Assembly (NCBI RefSeq): GCF_002843605.1
Contig: NZ_CP025263.1
Span: 3,749,501-3,813,500, forward strand
Length of the DNA stretch: 64,000 bases
Reading direction: 5' to 3'
Source of the DNA: Pseudomonas sp. S09G 359
GTDB lineage: Bacteria; Pseudomonadota; Gammaproteobacteria; Pseudomonadales; Pseudomonadaceae
Made by a program: the position numbers and the translations under genes. This document shows positions 17,132 to 25,541 of the stretch, in pieces. How positions within the stretch are numbered: position 1 is the stretch's first letter; each line of letters begins with the position of its first letter. Below the pieces are notes generated by a model. The model was not told the origin of the DNA. It saw only the letters and a program-made list of their open reading frames with translations, and ran no database searches.

Positions 17132-18115
17132 TTAAAGAGCGCAACTAGCGGACCACTGCTGAAGAACAGCGTGGTAGGGCTTGATAAAATTCTCTTCAAC
17201 AAACCGCCCCTGCTCAACCGCCAAGCGGCCACGTTCTTCGCGATCATAGACAATCAGGGTTAATGAATAATCCTGATGTTTCAAACTTGGCTGATAGGAC
17301 TTGCCTGCCGCAGAGTTCGCATTGTAAATCTCCGGCCGGTAAATCTTTTGGAAGGTGTCCATCGTGCTGATGGTACTGATAAGTTCAAGGTTGGTGTAAT
17401 CACTGAGCAAATCGCCGGCAAAATAAAACGCCAACGGCGCAACGCTATTGGGAGGCATGAAATAGCGAACCTTCAAGCCCATTTTCCGGAAATATTCATC
17501 GGTCAAGGAGTATTCGTCTTGCTGGTATTCAACACCCAACACAGGGTGCAGGTTTTCCGTCCGATGATAGGTCTTGGTATTTGAAACACTCAAGCATATA
17601 ACCGGCAGCTTACTGAAATGCTCCTTGTAAGCTGTGGAGTTCACGAATTGCTTGAACAGCTTTCCGTGCAGGTCGCCGAAGTCATCGGGAGCGCTAAACT
17701 CTTGCCGGCCCTTATTATGTTCCAGCAACAGCACACTGAAATCGTAATCCCGGACATAGGAGGAAAAATTATTACCGACCATGCCCGCAATGCGCTCATT
17801 GGTTTTTCGATCGATAATATTCGTTTTTAGTATCTCAATCAGAGGGATGGCATTATTGCCACCTTCAGCATCAACACCCATTTCAACGGATACAATTTCG
17901 AGCTCAACGGAATAACGATCACCCGTGGGGTTGTCCCAGTGCGCCAAGGCATTGAAGCGGTTGTCAATCATCCTTAACGTGTTGCGCAGGTTCTCTTGAC
18001 GACTTTCGCCCCTCGCCAAATTAGCGAAGTTAGTAGTAATGCGCGTATTTTCCGAGGGGTGATAATCCTCGTCAAAGCAAATGCTTTTAATGGTAAATGA
18101 AAATTCTGTAGTCAT
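17132..18115 (-). CDS. mesX: DUF1852 protein MesX, partner of MesD
   Basis: The 327-aa protein starts MTTEFSFTIKSICFDEDYHP at ATG 18115 (a longer frame to 18145 lacks support). It matches what I know of DUF1852, found beside MesD-type methionine synthases and required for their activity. Its chemistry is not established; the need for oxygen suggests it makes a methyl donor or activates the synthase by an oxygenase-like step. No cofactor motif is recognisable. It is the promoter-proximal gene of the pair, with a MetR-like palindrome 124 bp upstream. Codon use is less GC-biased than flanking genes, which suggests transfer. Confidence 0.8.
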   Translation of the reverse strand: MTTEFSFTIKSICFDEDYHPSENTRITTNFANLARGESRQENLRNTLRMIDNRFNALAHWDNPTGDRYSVELEIVSVEMGVDAEGGNNAIPLIEILKTNIIDRKTNERIAGMVGNNFSSYVRDYDFSVLLLEHNKGRQEFSAPDDFGDLHGKLFKQFVNSTAYKEHFSKLPVICLSVSNTKTYHRTENLHPVLGVEYQQDEYSLTDEYFRKMGLKVRYFMPPNSVAPLAFYFAGDLLSDYTNLELISTISTMDTFQKIYRPEIYNANSAAGKSYQPSLKHQDYSLTLIVYDREERGRLAVEQGRFVEENFIKPYHAVLQQWSASCAL

Positions 18116-18238
18116 TGCAATTCTGCACCCTAATACCCGCGGCAAACCTGATTTGTAATCGTCTGGCTTTTACTTAGCAGTATTTATAATGTCTGTGATT
18201 AAGATGTAGTTTATGCTGAAGACTAGATTGATAGAAAA

Positions 18239-18251
18239 TGAATTGATTTCA
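18239..18251. promoter_or_regulatory. MetR-like box upstream of mesX
   Basis: TGAATTGATTTCA fits the MetR palindrome TGAA-N5-TTCA exactly. It lies in the 275-bp region between mesX and the LysE gene, 124 bp before the mesX start. MetR activates metE in response to homocysteine, so control of a replacement methionine synthase would make sense. A single eight-base match in AT-rich DNA, so moderate support only. Confidence 0.45.
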
Positions 18252-18390
18252 CTAAATCGTTAGCGCTGTTCATGATGTGGCCCCTTATTCTAATGTCGCC
18301 CCACAATTGCACTATCGCGATGATGGGCTATCCAACCGCCTCAACGCCCATTACCCTCAAACTCTCCACCCCCATGAACCCGGAGCCGCC

Positions 18391-19011
18391 ATGGACCTCG
18401 CCACCCTCGCCATTTTCCTCCCCGCCTGCTTCGCCCTGAACATGGCTCCCGGCCCGAACAACCTGCTGTCGGTGAGCAACTCCACCCGCTATGGCTACCG
18501 CACCTCGTGCCTCGCCGGGATCGGCCGCCTTCTGGCCTTCGCCGGGATGATCGCCCTCGCTTCCGCCGGGCTTGCTGTGGTGCTGCAAACCTCAGAGTTG
18601 TTGTTCTATGTGATCAAGATCCTGGGCGCGGCGTATCTGTTTTATCTGGCGTTTCAGTTGTGGCGAGCCAATCCCGAGGCTGAGGCGCAAGCGGTTTCCG
18701 CCAAGGTGGGTTTATGGGCGTTGGCGCGCCAGGAGTTTCTTGTGGCGGCGGGCAACCCTAAGGCCATCCTGATTTTCACCGCCTTCCTCCCGCAATTCGT
18801 GGTGCCCGGCCAACCAATCACGCCACAATTCGCGGTGCTCGGCGCGCTGTTCCTGATGCTCGAATGGGTCGCCATCAGCCTCTACGCTTACATGGGCGTG
18901 CATATGCGCCGCTGGTTTGCCGAGCCTAAAGGCAAGCGGATATTCAATCGCTGCTGCGCCGGGTTGTTGTCGGCGGCGGCTTCGGTATTGTTGATGGCGC
19001 GTCGTGCATAA
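18391..19011 (+). CDS. LysE/RhtB family amino acid exporter
   Basis: The 206-aa protein starts MDLATLAIFLPACFALNMAPGPNNLL, the standard RhtB/LysE first helix with the PGPN motif, and has about six membrane segments and the internal GNPKAILIFTAFLPQFV signature. It should export amino acids or related metabolites from the inner membrane. ATG 18391 follows CGGAG at good spacing; upstream in-frame codons to 18277 are in a non-family stretch. Substrate cannot be told from sequence. Confidence 0.85.
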   Translation: MDLATLAIFLPACFALNMAPGPNNLLSVSNSTRYGYRTSCLAGIGRLLAFAGMIALASAGLAVVLQTSELLFYVIKILGAAYLFYLAFQLWRANPEAEAQAVSAKVGLWALARQEFLVAAGNPKAILIFTAFLPQFVVPGQPITPQFAVLGALFLMLEWVAISLYAYMGVHMRRWFAEPKGKRIFNRCCAGLLSAAASVLLMARRA

Positions 19012-19021
19012 GGAGAACGTG

Positions 19022-19417
19022 TTGACCCGTAACCAACTCGCCAGTTTTTACCAAGGCTACATCGACTGCCTGAATCGCCAGGCCTGGGATCAGTTGGGCG
19101 AGTTCGTGCACCCGCAGGTGACCCACAACGCCAAACCGGTCGGCCTCGCCGGTTACCGCGGCATGCTGGAACGGGACTTTCGCGAAATCCCCGACCTGGT
19201 GTTTCACATCCAGTTGCTGATCGCCGATCCACCGAACATCGCCAGCCGCCTGGACTTCAACGTCACGCCCAGGGGCGAGTTCTTTGGGTTGCCGATCAAT
19301 GGCCGCAAGGTGAAATTCGCCGAGAATGTGTTCTACGAATGTGTCGACGGCAAAATTTCGCGAGTGTGGTCGGTGATTGATACGGCGGCGATCGCGCAGC
19401 AGTTGGGCGGCGATTAG
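19022..19417 (+). CDS. SnoaL-like ester cyclase / NTF2-fold protein
   Basis: The 131-aa protein has the SnoaL pattern: FYQGYIDCLNRQAWDQLGEFVHPQVTHN, then GYRGMLERDFREIPDL and a beta-rich C-terminal half ending FYECVDGKISRVWSVID. Members include polyketide cyclases and many small enzymes of unknown role. AAGGAG at 19010-19015 favours the TTG at 19022 (6-base spacing) over the GTG at 19019. It lies 10 bp after the exporter gene and may be co-transcribed. Confidence 0.75.
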   Translation: MTRNQLASFYQGYIDCLNRQAWDQLGEFVHPQVTHNAKPVGLAGYRGMLERDFREIPDLVFHIQLLIADPPNIASRLDFNVTPRGEFFGLPINGRKVKFAENVFYECVDGKISRVWSVIDTAAIAQQLGGD

Positions 19418-19472
19418 CCCCGGCCGAGGGTCGTCTAAACTCCACGCACCCCTTCATACGTGGAGATCGATC

Positions 19473-19964
19473 ATGGCCAATAAAAACACCCTGTGCCTCT
19501 GGTACAACGGCACCGCCGAAGAGGCTGCGCGCTTTTACGCCAAGACCTTCCCGGACAGCGCGGTCAACGCCGTGCACCGAGCCCCCGGCGATTACCCGGC
19601 GGGTAAACAGGGCGACGTGTTGACCGTTGATTTCACCGTGCTGGGCATCCCTTGTATCGGCCTCAATGGCGGCCCGGCGTTCAGCCATAGCGAGGCCTTT
19701 TCGTTCCAGGTGGCCACTGATGATCAGGCCGAAACCGACCGCTACTGGAACGCCATCATCGACAACGGTGGCCAGGCCAGCGCGTGTGGCTGGTGCAAGG
19801 ATAAATGGGGGCTGTCGTGGCAGATCTCGCCTCGAGTGTTGACGGATGCCGTGACCCATCCCGACCCGGTAATCGCCAAGCGGGCCTTCGATGCGATGAT
19901 GACCATGAGCAAGATCGACATTGCTGCGATTGAGGCGGCCGTAAAAGGCTCGCCAGGTGCTTGA
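19473..19964 (+). CDS. VOC family protein, PhnB / 3-demethylubiquinone-methyltransferase-like
   Basis: The 163-aa protein has the pattern CLWYNGTAEEAARFYAKTFPDS, a LNGGPAFSHSEAFSFQV strand and CGWCKDKWGLSWQISP, typical of the PhnB-like group often misnamed 3-demethylubiquinone-9 methyltransferase. The C-terminal helix DPVIAKRAFDAMMTMSKIDIAAIEAA is also conserved in the group. The true reaction is unknown. ATG 19473 follows GGAG at 19462. A long hairpin directly follows the stop. Confidence 0.85.
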   Translation: MANKNTLCLWYNGTAEEAARFYAKTFPDSAVNAVHRAPGDYPAGKQGDVLTVDFTVLGIPCIGLNGGPAFSHSEAFSFQVATDDQAETDRYWNAIIDNGGQASACGWCKDKWGLSWQISPRVLTDAVTHPDPVIAKRAFDAMMTMSKIDIAAIEAAVKGSPGA

Positions 19965-19965
19965 C

Positions 19966-20022
19966 ACATTTACTGACATCCCCTGAAGATGGAGCTCTTC
20001 TTCAGGGTGTGTCAGTAAATGT
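19966..20022. repeat. Long two-part hairpin after the PhnB-like gene
   Basis: Outer arms ACATTTACTGACA (19966-19978) and TGTCAGTAAATGT (20010-20022) are perfect complements. Inner arms CCCTGAAGA and TCTTCAGGG (19981-19989, 19999-20007) also pair. It starts 2 bp after the stop codon. No T run follows, so it may be an mRNA end stabiliser or a bidirectional terminator. The rest of the gap to 20247 shows nothing recognisable. Confidence 0.6.
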
Positions 20023-20247
20023 CCGCATTTTTATTCGCTAACCGATCCGTCATTGGCTTGATTGCCAAGGCGCAAGGTTGCGTTGCGCACGCCCTCAAAT
20101 CGAAGAAACAGTCGCTCATGTGATCGGGGCGCGCTGTCCCGTCAGATGAGCTGACAGGACATTGAGCGCGGACTCCCTCCCCCCCTTGCACAATTCCCCA
20201 TGCCCTTCTGACGGTGACTTTATCGGTCAACCTTCAGGAGAAAGTAC

Positions 20248-21111
20248 ATGTCATCGTTTCAAGGTATCTGGGTTCCCGTGGTCACGCCGTTCCATGACGG
20301 CGCCATCGACTTTATCGCCCTGCGCCGGCTGGTCAGCCACCTGCTGGAACAGCATGTGGCCGGGATCATGGTGTGCACCACCACGGGTGAAGCCGCCGCG
20401 CTGAGCCGAGAGGAACAACTGGCCGTGCTGGACGCGGTATTGCAACTTGTGCCGGCGCACCGCGTGGTGATGGGCCTGGCGGGCAATAACCAGATTGAAT
20501 TGCTGCAGTTCCAGAGCGAAATCCTCAAGCGCCCGGTGGCCGGTTTATTGGTGCCGGCGCCAGGTTATATCCGCCCGTCCCAGGCCGGCCTTGAAGCGTT
20601 CTTTCGCACGGTGGCGGATGCGTCAGGCGTGCCGATAATCCTGTATGACATTCCCTACCGTACCGGCGCGACCTTCGAGCAGGCCACCCTGCTGAATATC
20701 GTCGCGCACCCACGCATCGCCGCAATCAAGGACTGTGGCGGCAACCTGGGTAATACCCTGGCGCTGCTGGCCAGTGGCGAGGTGGACGTGCTGTGCGGCG
20801 AGGACCTGCAGATGTTCAACGCGCTGTGCCTGGGTGCCAGTGGGGCGATTGCCGCGTCGGCGCACGTGCAGACCGCGCAATTTGTGGCGCTGTGGCAGCA
20901 GGTGCGGGATAACCAGTTGGCCGAAGCACGGGCAACGTTCCTGAGCCTGGTACCACTGATCAACACACTGTTCATGGAGCCAAACCCAGCGCCGGTGAAA
21001 GCTGCCCTGGCCTTGCAGGGCCTGATCGGCAGCGAGTTGCGCGCACCGATGCAACAAGCCAGCGACGTGATGCTGGTTCGATTACGCGAACGCCTCAAGC
21101 ACACCCAATAA
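20248..21111 (+). CDS. DapA family aldolase/lyase
   Basis: This 287-aa TIM-barrel protein has the family's catalytic set: T45-T46 (TTTGE), Y137 (YDIPYRTG) and the Schiff-base K161 (IAAIKDCGG). Members are dihydrodipicolinate synthases, N-acetylneuraminate lyases, KDG aldolases and others. The LAGNNQIELLQ and GEDLQMFNALCLGASG segments keep the dipicolinate-synthase style. It stands apart from lysine genes and next to a GntR gene, so a catabolic or paralogous role is as likely as lysine synthesis. ATG 20248 follows CAGGAG. Confidence 0.85.
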   Translation: MSSFQGIWVPVVTPFHDGAIDFIALRRLVSHLLEQHVAGIMVCTTTGEAAALSREEQLAVLDAVLQLVPAHRVVMGLAGNNQIELLQFQSEILKRPVAGLLVPAPGYIRPSQAGLEAFFRTVADASGVPIILYDIPYRTGATFEQATLLNIVAHPRIAAIKDCGGNLGNTLALLASGEVDVLCGEDLQMFNALCLGASGAIAASAHVQTAQFVALWQQVRDNQLAEARATFLSLVPLINTLFMEPNPAPVKAALALQGLIGSELRAPMQQASDVMLVRLRERLKHTQ

Positions 21112-21115
21112 CCCT

Positions 21116-21420
21116 GTGGCGAGCGGGCTTGCGGGGGATTAGCGCTTTCGGGCAATTCTTGCCTCTTGCCTCGGGATCACAGCCCCACCCATACCCCTGT
21201 GGCGAGCGGGCTTGCCCGCGTTGGGGCGCGCAGCGGCCCCAGTGCAGACGCAGGCGGTGTGTCAGGCGGTCTTTGGGTGCTGGGTTTGGGGCTGCTGCGC
21301 AACCCAACGCGGGCAAGCCCGCTCGCCACGAGAAGCGGGTTTGCAGGGGATTAGCGCTATCAGGCAATTCTTGCCTCTTACCTCGGGATCACAGCCGCTT
21401 ATATCCCGGTGGCGAGCGGG
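21116..21420. repeat. REP cluster with a repeated spacer
   Basis: A complete REP pair occupies 21199-21329 (GTGGCGAGCGGGCTTGCCCG type). On either side lies a direct repeat of about 80 bp (around 21134 and 21348) containing GGGATTAGCGCT and TCGGGATCACAGCC, each ending in a further REP half. The cluster runs up to the last codon of the GntR gene. Confidence 0.8.
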
Positions 21421-21421
21421 T

Positions 21422-22123
21422 TCAGGGTTGTCTTGCCACATGCAACCGATGCAAGGTGATCTCGCGCACCGCTTGCTTGCTGAGTTCGATGTGCCGCTTG
21501 AGCAGTTGCTGCGCCTGTTCACTGCGCCGTTGCAGGATCGCCGTCAAGATTTGCCCATGCTCCTCGTACGTCGCGGCAATACGCGGCGCCTGGGTAAAGT
21601 CGAGGCGGCGGATGATGCGGATCTTTTCCGTTATGTCGAAGTGCATGCGCGCCATTTCGCGGTTGCCGGCGGCTTCCACCAGGGCGCAGTGGAAGCGTTC
21701 ATCCAGCGCGGACACTGCTTGGGTGTCTTGCAGGCGTTCACCCGCGGCCACCAGCCAGGTCGCCTGCAACGTCAACAGCACTGGGCTCGGTTCATCCATC
21801 AGGCACAGGCGGCCGACGGCGGCCAGTTCCAGCACGATACGCACGTCGTACAGGTCTTCAAAGTAGGCAAAGTCAAACGGCTTGACCTGCCAGCCGCTGC
21901 GAAAATACACCTCCAGATACCCTTCCTTCTCCAGGCGATACAGCGCCTGGCGCACCGGCGTGCGGCTGGCGTGCATGCGCGTGGCCACGTCGCCTTCGCT
22001 GAAGCGGTCACCCGGCAACAGGCGGAAGTCGAATATATCCGCCTTGAGCTGCGCGTAAATCAGTTCAGCCAGGCTGTCGGGGCGCGCCTTGGAGGTTCTC
22101 GCCGTGGCCAGCTGCACGCTCAC
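21422..22123 (-). CDS. GntR family regulator (FadR/FCD subfamily)
   Basis: The 233-aa protein has an N-terminal winged helix (LAELIYAQLKADIFDFRLLPGDRFSEGDVATRMHASRTPVRQALYRLEKEGYL) and an all-helical FCD ligand domain (about residues 90-215) with metal-binding residues such as the VRIVLE Asp/Arg region and FHCALVEAAGNREMARMH. Its GTG start overlaps the stop of the allophanate hydrolase gene, so it is its likely local repressor. The ligand is unknown. Confidence 0.85.
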   Translation of the reverse strand: MSVQLATARTSKARPDSLAELIYAQLKADIFDFRLLPGDRFSEGDVATRMHASRTPVRQALYRLEKEGYLEVYFRSGWQVKPFDFAYFEDLYDVRIVLELAAVGRLCLMDEPSPVLLTLQATWLVAAGERLQDTQAVSALDERFHCALVEAAGNREMARMHFDITEKIRIIRRLDFTQAPRIAATYEEHGQILTAILQRRSEQAQQLLKRHIELSKQAVREITLHRLHVARQP

Positions 22124-23916
22124 CCCCGGCTCGCAATGAAGGCACGCCAGCCACCGAACTCGGTGATGTCCAGCGCATCCGCCAACGCCCAGGGCTCGCA
22201 GATAAAGCCTTTGACACTGCGCCCATCCGCCAGCTTGAGGTTGCCGATACCCAGCGGCGCGGGGATCTCGGCGACAAACTCACCAAAGCGCGCGATGGGC
22301 ATGTCCCACAGTTCTACGATGATCGGCCGCCCACTGTCCGCCTTGGCCAGCCCTGGCTTGGGCGGCACGGTGCCTGGCAGCGCGTAGAGGCGATAGGTGT
22401 CGGCCGTGAGGGTTTGCTCCACCAGTACCGCGTTGCGGCCGGTGAGCTGGAAGTTCAGCGGCATGCCGGTGAGGTGTGCACCCACCACCGCCACACGCAC
22501 GCTGCCGGACGCTTGTACCGTCGGCGTCGGCGCAGGCAAACCGCGCTCGGTGGCGCCCAACGGCAGGTCAAGCCCGGCCTGCCAGCGTTTGCCCAGGTGC
22601 GCCAGCGCGCTGTCATGCCAGGCCGGGGCAAGCAAGGTGATGCCGCTGGGCAAGCCATCGGCGCGCAGGCCGGCTGGCAACGCCAGGGCCGAGAGGTCGG
22701 CCAGGTTGGTGAAGTTGGTGTAGTAGCCAAATTGCGAGTTGTAGCGCACCGGCTCCACGGCCATTTCGGCCTGCGTGCGAATCGTCGGTGATGTGGGCAC
22801 CAGCAAGGCATCGAAACCGGCCAGGCTGTCGTTGATGCGGCGGCTCAGTTCCGCGCGCAAGTATTCGGCTTTGTAGGCATCACATGCGCTGTAGGTGTAG
22901 CCACTTTCGACAATGCCGCGCACCACCGGGTTGATCGCGTCGGGCTGGGTTTGCAGCATGCCCTCCAGGGCCACGGTGCGTTCGGCGACCCAAGGGCCGT
23001 AATACAGTTGATCCGCCAATTCCTTGAACGGAGTGAAATCCACGGGCGTAATCACCGCCCCCAGGGCCTTGAAACGCTCCACCGCCTGCTCGAATACCGC
23101 CTGGTTCTGACTATCGCCAAAGAACTCCAGGACTGCCGGGATCGCTAGCTTGATCGAGGCCGCCACCGCGACCGGCGCCGTGTTCGGGTTGGCGCGGGAG
23201 TAAGCGTCGCTGGCGTCGTAACCCGCCGCCACCTGCGCCACCGCCTCGGCATCGTCGACGGTCAGCGCAAACACCGAGATGCAATCCACCGTGCGGCACG
23301 CGGGCACCACGCCGGTATTGGAGAAACGCCCCTTGGTCGGCTTCAACCCGACAATGTTGTTGAACCCCGCCGGTACGCGCCCGGAGCCTGCGGTATCGGT
23401 GCCCAGGGCAAACGCCACCAGGCCACGCGCTACCACCGACGCCGAGCCGGAGCTGGAGCCGCCGCTGACATAATCCGGGTTGAAGCTGTTGCCTACCGCG
23501 CCATAGGGCGAGCGCGTGCCCACCAGGCCCGTAGCGAACTGATCGAGGTTGGTCTTGCCCATCAGGATTGCACCGGCCGCGCACAGCTTCTGCACCACAG
23601 AAGCATCCTGCGCCGCCGTGTAGGCAAATTCGGGGCAAGCTGCCGTGGTGTCCCAACCGGCCGCGTCGATATTGTCCTTGATCGCAAACGGCACGCCATA
23701 CAGCGGCAGCTTGGCCATGTCGCCGCCGACGGCCGCCAGCCGGTCGCTCAGTTGCGCCAATTGCTCGGCCAGTTGCGCAGGCGTGGCGTGGGCGATCCAG
23801 GCGCTATCGTCGACGGGGTATTGCGTGGCCAGGGTCAGTAAATAATCTGTGGTAATGGCCCCACTGCGGTAAGCATCCAACCATTCACCGAGGGTCCAGC
23901 CGAAAGCGTTTTGCAT
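22120..23916 (-). CDS. atzF: Allophanate hydrolase
   Basis: The 598-aa protein has the amidase-signature catalytic triad: K80 (FAIKDN), a Ser in GGSSSGS (about 154) and nucleophile S178 (TDTAGSGRVP). The C-terminal 130 residues (VRVAVVGAHLTGMPLNFQL, FICEPWALA) match the second domain that only allophanate hydrolases carry. It splits allophanate to ammonia and CO2, finishing urea or cyanuric acid breakdown. No urea carboxylase or biuret hydrolase lies in the window, so its substrate source is not apparent. ATG 23916 follows GGAG; a TTG further out is not used. The GntR gene overlaps its end. Confidence 0.9.
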   Translation of the reverse strand: MQNAFGWTLGEWLDAYRSGAITTDYLLTLATQYPVDDSAWIAHATPAQLAEQLAQLSDRLAAVGGDMAKLPLYGVPFAIKDNIDAAGWDTTAACPEFAYTAAQDASVVQKLCAAGAILMGKTNLDQFATGLVGTRSPYGAVGNSFNPDYVSGGSSSGSASVVARGLVAFALGTDTAGSGRVPAGFNNIVGLKPTKGRFSNTGVVPACRTVDCISVFALTVDDAEAVAQVAAGYDASDAYSRANPNTAPVAVAASIKLAIPAVLEFFGDSQNQAVFEQAVERFKALGAVITPVDFTPFKELADQLYYGPWVAERTVALEGMLQTQPDAINPVVRGIVESGYTYSACDAYKAEYLRAELSRRINDSLAGFDALLVPTSPTIRTQAEMAVEPVRYNSQFGYYTNFTNLADLSALALPAGLRADGLPSGITLLAPAWHDSALAHLGKRWQAGLDLPLGATERGLPAPTPTVQASGSVRVAVVGAHLTGMPLNFQLTGRNAVLVEQTLTADTYRLYALPGTVPPKPGLAKADSGRPIIVELWDMPIARFGEFVAEIPAPLGIGNLKLADGRSVKGFICEPWALADALDITEFGGWRAFIASRG

Positions 23917-23930
23917 GGGGAGACTCCATC

Positions 23931-23940
23931 TTGTATCCAA
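23931..23940. promoter_or_regulatory. Candidate GntR operator before atzF
   Basis: TTGTATCCAA is a near-perfect palindrome of the FadR-subfamily GntR type (one mismatched pair), 14 bp upstream of the atzF start. It is positioned to block translation-proximal transcription. Single short match, so tentative. Confidence 0.35.
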
Positions 23941-24164
23941 GTTTGAATTCTCTATAGCAAAGCCCAGGCCAGGTCACTTCGCCCAATTATTACGAGGAAA
24001 TCGGCGCACACCGTGCGCCCACATGGCGCACCGCGGCAACGCTGATGCGCCAAAAAAAGACATTCAGCGGACCGCTTGGTTGCGACCCGCCGGATACAGG
24101 CCTACTGTTCCAAGCCATGTTGTGCGATTTGCTGTCCCCCCACCCTAAGCCCCCAGGTGACGAC

Positions 24165-25541
24165 ATGCCTACGCTTCCCCGCCCCGCCGTACTCGAACTG
24201 ATCGGCAACACCCCACTGGTACGGGTCAGCCGCTTCGATACCGGCCCTTGCACGCTGTTCCTCAAGCTTGAATCCCAGAACCCCGGCGGCTCGATCAAGG
24301 ACCGCATTGGCCTGGCCATGATCGACGCCGCCGAGCGTGACGGCCGCCTGCGCCCCGGCGGCACCATTATCGAAGCCACCGCCGGCAATACGGGCCTGGG
24401 CCTTGCGCTGGTGGGCCGGGCCAAGGGCTATCGCGTGGTGCTGGTGGTGCCCGACAAGATGTCCACGGAAAAGGTGCTGCACCTCAAGGCCATGGGCGCC
24501 GAGGTGCACATCACTCGCTCCGATGTCGGCAAGGGCCACCCCGAGTATTACCAGGATGTCGCCGCGCGCCTGGCCAAGGATATTGCCGGTTCATTCTTCG
24601 CCGACCAGTTCAACAACCCGGCCAACCCCCTGGCCCACGAAACCAGCACCGCCCCGGAGATCTGGGCGCAAACCCAGCATGACGTGGACGCGATCGTGGT
24701 GGGTGTCGGCTCGGCGGGCACCCTCACCGGCCTGACGCGTTTCTTCAAGCGTGTGCAGCCTGAGCTGGAAATGGTGCTGGCCGACCCGGTGGGCTCGGTG
24801 ATGGCCGAATACAGCCGCAGCGGCAGGCTTGAAACCCCGGGTTCGTGGGCGGTGGAAGGTATCGGCGAAGACTTCATCCCCTCGATTGCCGACCTCTCCA
24901 GCGTGCGCCACGCCTATTCCATCAGCGATGAAGAAAGCTTCGACCACGCCCGCCAACTGCTCAAGGCCGAGGGCATTCTGGGTGGCTCCTCCACCGGCAC
25001 CCTGCTCGCCGCCGCCCTGCGCTATTGCCGCGAACAGACGGAGCCCAAGCGCGTGGTGACCTTTGTCTGCGACACCGGCACGCGCTATCTGTCCAAGGTC
25101 TACAACGACCAATGGATGAACGACGCCGGGCTGTTGCAGTACAAACACTACGGCGACCTGCGCGACCTCATCGCCCGCCGCTTCGAAGATGGCCGCGTGA
25201 TCAGCGTGAGCCCCGACGACACTTTGCTCACCGCCTTCCAGCGCATGCGCCTGGCCGACGTGTCGCAACTGCCGGTGCTGGTCGACGGCCGCGAGCTGGT
25301 GGGGGTAATCGATGAATCCGACATCCTGCTGGGCCTGCACCACGATGCCGCGCATTTCACCATGACCGTCGCCAGCGCCATGACCAACACCCTGCAAACC
25401 CTGGCCCCCGGCGCGAGCCTGGCCGAACTGCAGGCGGAACTGGATCGCGGCCTGGTCGCCATCATCGCCGATGAGTCGGGCTTCTACGGCCTGATCACCC
25501 GCGTCGACCTGCTCAACCACCTACGGAGATCCCTTGCATGA
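24165..25541 (+). CDS. Cystathionine beta-synthase (PLP domain plus CBS pair)
   Basis: The 458-aa enzyme condenses homocysteine and serine to cystathionine. Residues 1-320 form the fold II PLP domain: K45 (GGSIKDRIG), EATAGNTG near 70-77 and GGSSTGT for phosphate binding. Residues about 335-455 hold two CBS motifs (VISVSPDDTLLTAFQRMRL, ADVSQLPVLVDG). ATG 24165 is preceded by AGGTG. Its stop overlaps the next start as ATGA, making an operon with the lyase, i.e. reverse transsulfuration from methionine to cysteine. It is longer than plain cysteine synthase because of the CBS pair. Confidence 0.9.
   Translation: MPTLPRPAVLELIGNTPLVRVSRFDTGPCTLFLKLESQNPGGSIKDRIGLAMIDAAERDGRLRPGGTIIEATAGNTGLGLALVGRAKGYRVVLVVPDKMSTEKVLHLKAMGAEVHITRSDVGKGHPEYYQDVAARLAKDIAGSFFADQFNNPANPLAHETSTAPEIWAQTQHDVDAIVVGVGSAGTLTGLTRFFKRVQPELEMVLADPVGSVMAEYSRSGRLETPGSWAVEGIGEDFIPSIADLSSVRHAYSISDEESFDHARQLLKAEGILGGSSTGTLLAAALRYCREQTEPKRVVTFVCDTGTRYLSKVYNDQWMNDAGLLQYKHYGDLRDLIARRFEDGRVISVSPDDTLLTAFQRMRLADVSQLPVLVDGRELVGVIDESDILLGLHHDAAHFTMTVASAMTNTLQTLAPGASLAELQAELDRGLVAIIADESGFYGLITRVDLLNHLRRSLA

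Noticed and set aside
16041..18276. Mobile element carrying mesXD
   Set aside because: Composition is AT-richer, but no transposase, integrase, terminal repeats or target duplication were seen at its borders.
18116..18390. SAM or cobalamin riboswitch before mesX
   Set aside because: No conserved core such as a kink-turn or B12 box was found in the gap; only the MetR-like palindrome.
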